Below, one piece after another: positions 62,901 to 64,000 of a stretch of DNA of 64,000 bases. The stretch is from the NCBI GenBank assembly GCA_022496805.1, contig CM040088.1, positions 19,499,001 to 19,563,000 of the forward strand, given 5' to 3'. Under the pieces are notes generated by a model. It ran no database searches. It saw nothing but the letters and a program-made list of their open reading frames with translations, and was not told where the DNA came from. How positions within the stretch are numbered: the first letter of the stretch is position 1; each line of letters begins with the position of its first letter. Made by a program: the position numbers and the translations under genes. This DNA is from Pohlia nutans (lineage: Eukaryota > Streptophyta > Bryopsida > Bryales > Mniaceae).

Positions 62901-64000
62901 TTACTCATTTGGTAAAAATTAAAAGTTCAAAAAAGATCTAGCAAACACAAATTATTTTACTTAAAAAAAAAATACCAAGAAAATAAATAGGAACGAAAAA
63001 AAAAAAAACTCCAAAAAAGACAAAAAAAAAAACACTAAAATGAAAAAAAAACTAAAAATACCAAGACAATGTTTTAAAACATAGAAATATTAAATATTAA
63101 ATTTAAAAAAATTAATTTAAAAAAATTAATTAAAAAAAAATTAAATTTTTAAATTTTTTTAAAAAAAATAAAAAAACTAAAAAATAGTGGCAGCCGCCGC
63201 CCCGCAACAGCAGCGGTTAGAGCTGCAATTGCAGTTGCTGCTGCTGCGGCGGAACGGGAATGGCCGCATGGCCGGTCGGGCTGGACCAGGCTCGGCTAGA
63301 CCGAGCGCTTTGGCTGGCCCTTGCCAACCTCGCGGACCTCCGCAGGGTTGGCAAGCGCGTCCTTTGAGAAGGCACGCTCAAGTATCAAATGGCTTTTTAA
63401 AAAGCCCATTCTAGGTGTTTCAATTATTTAAGGTCCACCCACCTTATAATTTAAATTTCATATTTTACCTCTCAAAGGTAATGTTCTCACTACTCTTCTT
63501 CTTTCTAAATGACACTAGTTAGGGTTGTAAAGCTTGATATATAGGCATTCTAGAACGAGAAAGTGACATTCTTTTCACTAAAAAAAATTAAAATGCATAT
63601 CTACGATGATTTTAACCTTGTTTTTCTTTAATTCTTTGTAGGCGTGTTTGATTGGAGCGAACATCGTGATGAACAACAAACCGAGGTAAGTATTATTTTC
63701 AAAAGTTTGTTTATTTTCGAAATTGTGTCATCCATATGTTGTTTGCACCCCGAATCATTTGATTTTATTTTTAATTACATGTAGTTATGTACAATCACAT
63801 TTTGAACATTGAATTTAGATTGAACATGTAGGCATCAGCTGCTAAATTTAGCATAGTCCTAGGAATTCAAATTTCTCATAAATTTCTCCAATTCAAAAGA
63901 CAAACTCTACGTTAAGGCCCTTAGAGGTTAGGAGCACCCAAATTTCATGTTGGGTGTCAAGAATTTTTCTTTAAAGCTACTAAATATAGCATAATATACC
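59906..64000. other. AT-rich terminal region, no gene recognised
   Basis: Mostly AT-rich. A decayed relative of family D is at 61530-61790. A T/C-rich tgttcc/gtgttct stretch lies at 60110-60215, and A-run-rich low complexity at 62930-63180. A GC-rich island at 63187-63370 contains CAG/CTG repeats and an Ala/Gln/Arg/Pro-rich open frame, too compositionally biased to call. At 63643-63687 ggcgtgtttgattggagcgaac.. followed by gtaagt could be a small exon, but no family is recognised. Confidence 0.35.

Noticed and set aside
63187..63414. Ala/Gln/Leu-rich frame in a GC island
   Set aside because: CAG/CTG repeat content, no domain, no splice or start support.

Overview
The window is nuclear DNA of a plant. 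Its genes have short spliced exons with GT-AG introns, and they encode a plant-type cyclin-L, ribosomal proteins eS21 and eS1, and a plant-type biotin synthase with an N-terminal extension that looks mitochondrial. The eS21 gene carries a telo-box (AAACCCTAA) upstream. Base composition is AT-rich between genes and GC-rich in exons. The species cannot be named; the mix of mobile elements (CACTA, Tc1-like DD34E, TTAA-flanked elements) would suit an early-diverging land plant, but that is inference.

Layout. 1.8-5.1 kb: cyclin-L gene, minus strand. 5.1-9.5 kb: AT-rich intergenic DNA with MITE-like elements. 9,471-22,466: a 13.0 kb CACTA-type element with matching 3-bp target duplications (GTA). 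It carries same-strand, intron-containing, broken pieces of four recognisable cellular genes: exosome subunit RRP45, a filament-like plant protein (FPP), a BEACH-domain protein and UTP14. 22.5-32.5 kb: repeat-rich DNA with two short CACTA relatives (duplications TGC and GAA). 32.7-33.8 kb: eS21, plus strand. 36.6-38.3 kb: a Tc1-like transposon with an intact 339-aa transposase. 38.3-46.8 kb: repeats. 47.1-49.4 kb: biotin synthase, plus strand. 49.4-55.3 kb: repeats. 55.3-56.9 kb: eS1 (S3a), plus strand. 56.9-64 kb: nested TTAA-flanked elements and AT-rich DNA.

The four intact host genes are unrelated housekeeping genes (splicing/transcription cyclin, translation, biotin synthesis) with no sign of functional clustering. 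The most notable content is mobile DNA: (1) the gene-capturing CACTA element, and (2) many short elements that begin TTAACCC and end GGGTTAA. For one of the latter an uninterrupted copy elsewhere in the window shows the empty TTAA site, so insertion with TTAA duplication, as in piggyBac elements, can be read directly. No transposase for either group is visible in the window.
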